Below, piece after piece: positions 6,653 to 7,144 of a stretch of 7,144 nt of DNA. Origin of the DNA: Alphaproteobacteria bacterium (GTDB taxonomy: Bacteria > Pseudomonadota > Alphaproteobacteria > Sphingomonadales > Emcibacteraceae); contig JAUILB010000146.1 in NCBI GenBank assembly GCA_030432815.1, positions 1-7,144 of the forward strand. Reading direction: 5' to 3'. Under the pieces are notes generated by a model. That model was not told the origin of the DNA. It did no database searches and saw only the letters and a program-made list of their open reading frames with translations. Within the stretch, counting starts at the first letter, position 1. Each line of letters opens with the position of its first letter. Position numbers and translations under genes: made by a program.

Positions 6653-6658
6653 CAAAGC
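6643..6658. promoter_or_regulatory. Palindrome shared by two divergent promoters (candidate operator)
   Basis: GCTTTG-ACAA-CAAAGC has perfect 6-bp arms and a 4-bp centre. It contains both the galT -35 box (plus strand, 6646-6651) and the symporter -35 box (minus strand, 6647-6652). A protein bound here would block polymerase on both sides. The centre lacks the CG typical of many LacI/GalR operators, so the regulator family is not assigned. Confidence 0.55.
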
Positions 6659-6674
6659 ATCTGAAGATTAGATT
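6646..6674 (+). promoter_or_regulatory. Predicted galT promoter
   Basis: A consensus TTGACA (6646-6651) is followed by exactly 17 bases and then TAGATT (6669-6674; four of six). Transcription would begin near 6681, leaving a leader of about 26 bases before the galT ATG. The -35 lies in one dyad and the -10 touches a second. Confidence 0.65.
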
Positions 6675-6684
6675 TTGTAAATCT
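6670..6684. promoter_or_regulatory. Second dyad over the galT -10 and start site
   Basis: AGATTT-TGT-AAATCT has perfect 6-bp arms and a 3-base spacer. It overlaps the predicted galT -10 box and transcription start. It differs in sequence from the upstream dyad, so if both are operators they are probably read by different proteins. AT-rich short dyads also arise by chance. Confidence 0.35.
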
Positions 6685-6706
6685 GCAATGAAAGAAACTG
6701 AAATAA

Positions 6707-7144
6707 ATGAAAAAAGATCATTTCCTGAATAAACCGCACCGCAGATATAATCCGCTGAATGACAAATGGATATTGGTTTCCCCTCAGCGCAGCAACCGGC
6801 CATGGAAAGGAAAAGTTGAAAATAATCAGTCTTCTACTTCTGAACATTATGACGGAAATTGTTATCTTTGCCCGGGAAATAAAAGAGTGTCAGGCGCCAT
6901 TAATGGTAATTATGAACAGTGTTTTATTTTTGACAATGACTTTGCCGCCATCGAAGAAAACCCCATTAACAAATCAATCGAAACACCATTATTCCGGGCG
7001 ATGACCGTCAGCGGCCAGTGCAAGGTTTTATGCTATTCTCCGGATCATAGCAAAACATTACCGGAACTGGATATTGACGCAATTAAAGCGGTAATTGATG
7101 CCTGGTGCGATATTTACACTGAACTTGAAATCAACCATGAATGG
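6707..7144 (+). CDS. galT: Galactose-1-phosphate uridylyltransferase, N-terminal part (cut by window edge)
   Basis: GalT transfers UMP from UDP-glucose to galactose-1-phosphate in the cytoplasmic Leloir pathway, giving UDP-galactose and glucose-1-phosphate. The first 146 residues are present, about 40% of a usual protein of roughly 350. They match the E. coli enzyme closely: HRRYNPL (11-17), WILVSPQRSNRPW (21-33), CYLCPGNKR with the zinc-type cysteines C52 and C55 at the same numbers as in E. coli, FDNDFAA (75-81), and YSPDHSKTLPEL (110-121) with H114 in the place of a metal-binding histidine. The catalytic HPH motif would lie beyond the right edge. The start is secure because an in-frame TAA (6704-6706) directly precedes the ATG. 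The ribosome site is poor (only A/G-rich sequence). It diverges from the symporter with overlapping promoters, suggesting joint control. Further gal genes could follow. Confidence 0.95.
   Translation, partial: MKKDHFLNKPHRRYNPLNDKWILVSPQRSNRPWKGKVENNQSSTSEHYDGNCYLCPGNKRVSGAINGNYEQCFIFDNDFAAIEENPINKSIETPLFRAMTVSGQCKVLCYSPDHSKTLPELDIDAIKAVIDAWCDIYTELEINHEW

Noticed and set aside
6688..6732. 14-codon frame (MKETEINEKRSFPE) starting in the galT leader and overlapping its start
   Set aside because: It could be a translated leader peptide, but there is no ribosome site and no run of regulatory codons, so I do not annotate it.
6612..6803. Minus-strand 63-codon frame across the symporter/galT control region
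   Set aside because: It crosses both predicted promoters and the start of galT and has no motif; chance frame.
6759..7004. Plus-strand 81-codon frame overlapping galT
   Set aside because: Out of frame with the strongly conserved GalT N-terminus and unlike any known protein.

Overview
The window looks like chromosomal DNA from an AT-leaning, motile, Gram-negative proteobacterium. The evidence is two lipoprotein signal peptides, a methyl-accepting chemotaxis protein (MCP) with a two-module periplasmic sensor, and a sodium/galactose-type symporter very like the one known from marine Vibrio. The long acidic/basic coiled coil between the HAMP and signalling domains of the MCP is a style common in Alphaproteobacteria. 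A marine alphaproteobacterium is my best guess, but taxonomy is weakly supported. I see no insertion sequences, phage genes, tRNA/rRNA genes or CRISPR repeats.

Layout, left to right. (1) 1-145, minus: the first 48 codons of a secreted lipoprotein, possibly a YtcJ-like amidohydrolase, running off the left edge. (2) 228-279: a hairpin terminator. (3) 291-2393, minus: a complete MCP with an HBM-type sensor domain. (4) 2394-2585: a gap with a possible MCP promoter. (5) 2586-3713, minus: glycerate 2-kinase, whose likely start is a TTG rather than the upstream GTG. (6) 3714-3850: a divergent promoter region with a 9-bp-arm inverted repeat. (7) 3851-5002, plus: aldose 1-epimerase (GalM family) carrying a lipoprotein signal. 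(8) 5018-6580, minus: an SSS-family Na+/galactose-type symporter, convergent with the epimerase. (9) 6581-6706: a compact divergent control region. (10) 6707 to the right edge, plus: the N-terminal 146 residues of galactose-1-phosphate uridylyltransferase (galT).

The right half reads as a galactose uptake and catabolism locus. A lipid-anchored mutarotase outside the cytoplasm would interconvert sugar anomers, the symporter would import the sugar with sodium, and GalT would carry out the Leloir uridylyl transfer. galK and galE are not in view and may lie to the right. Glycerate 2-kinase feeds glycerate into lower glycolysis as 2-phosphoglycerate, and its link to galactose is only positional. 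The MCP is separately transcribed and its ligand cannot be read from the sequence.

The most notable sequence-level signal is between the symporter and galT. Two sigma70-like promoters point away from each other, with -35 boxes overlapping almost completely inside one perfect 16-bp dyad (GCTTTG-ACAA-CAAAGC). One regulator bound there could control import and catabolism together. A second dyad covers the galT -10 box and predicted transcription start. These are established families in an unusual regulatory layout. I did not find evidence of a wholly new biological system.
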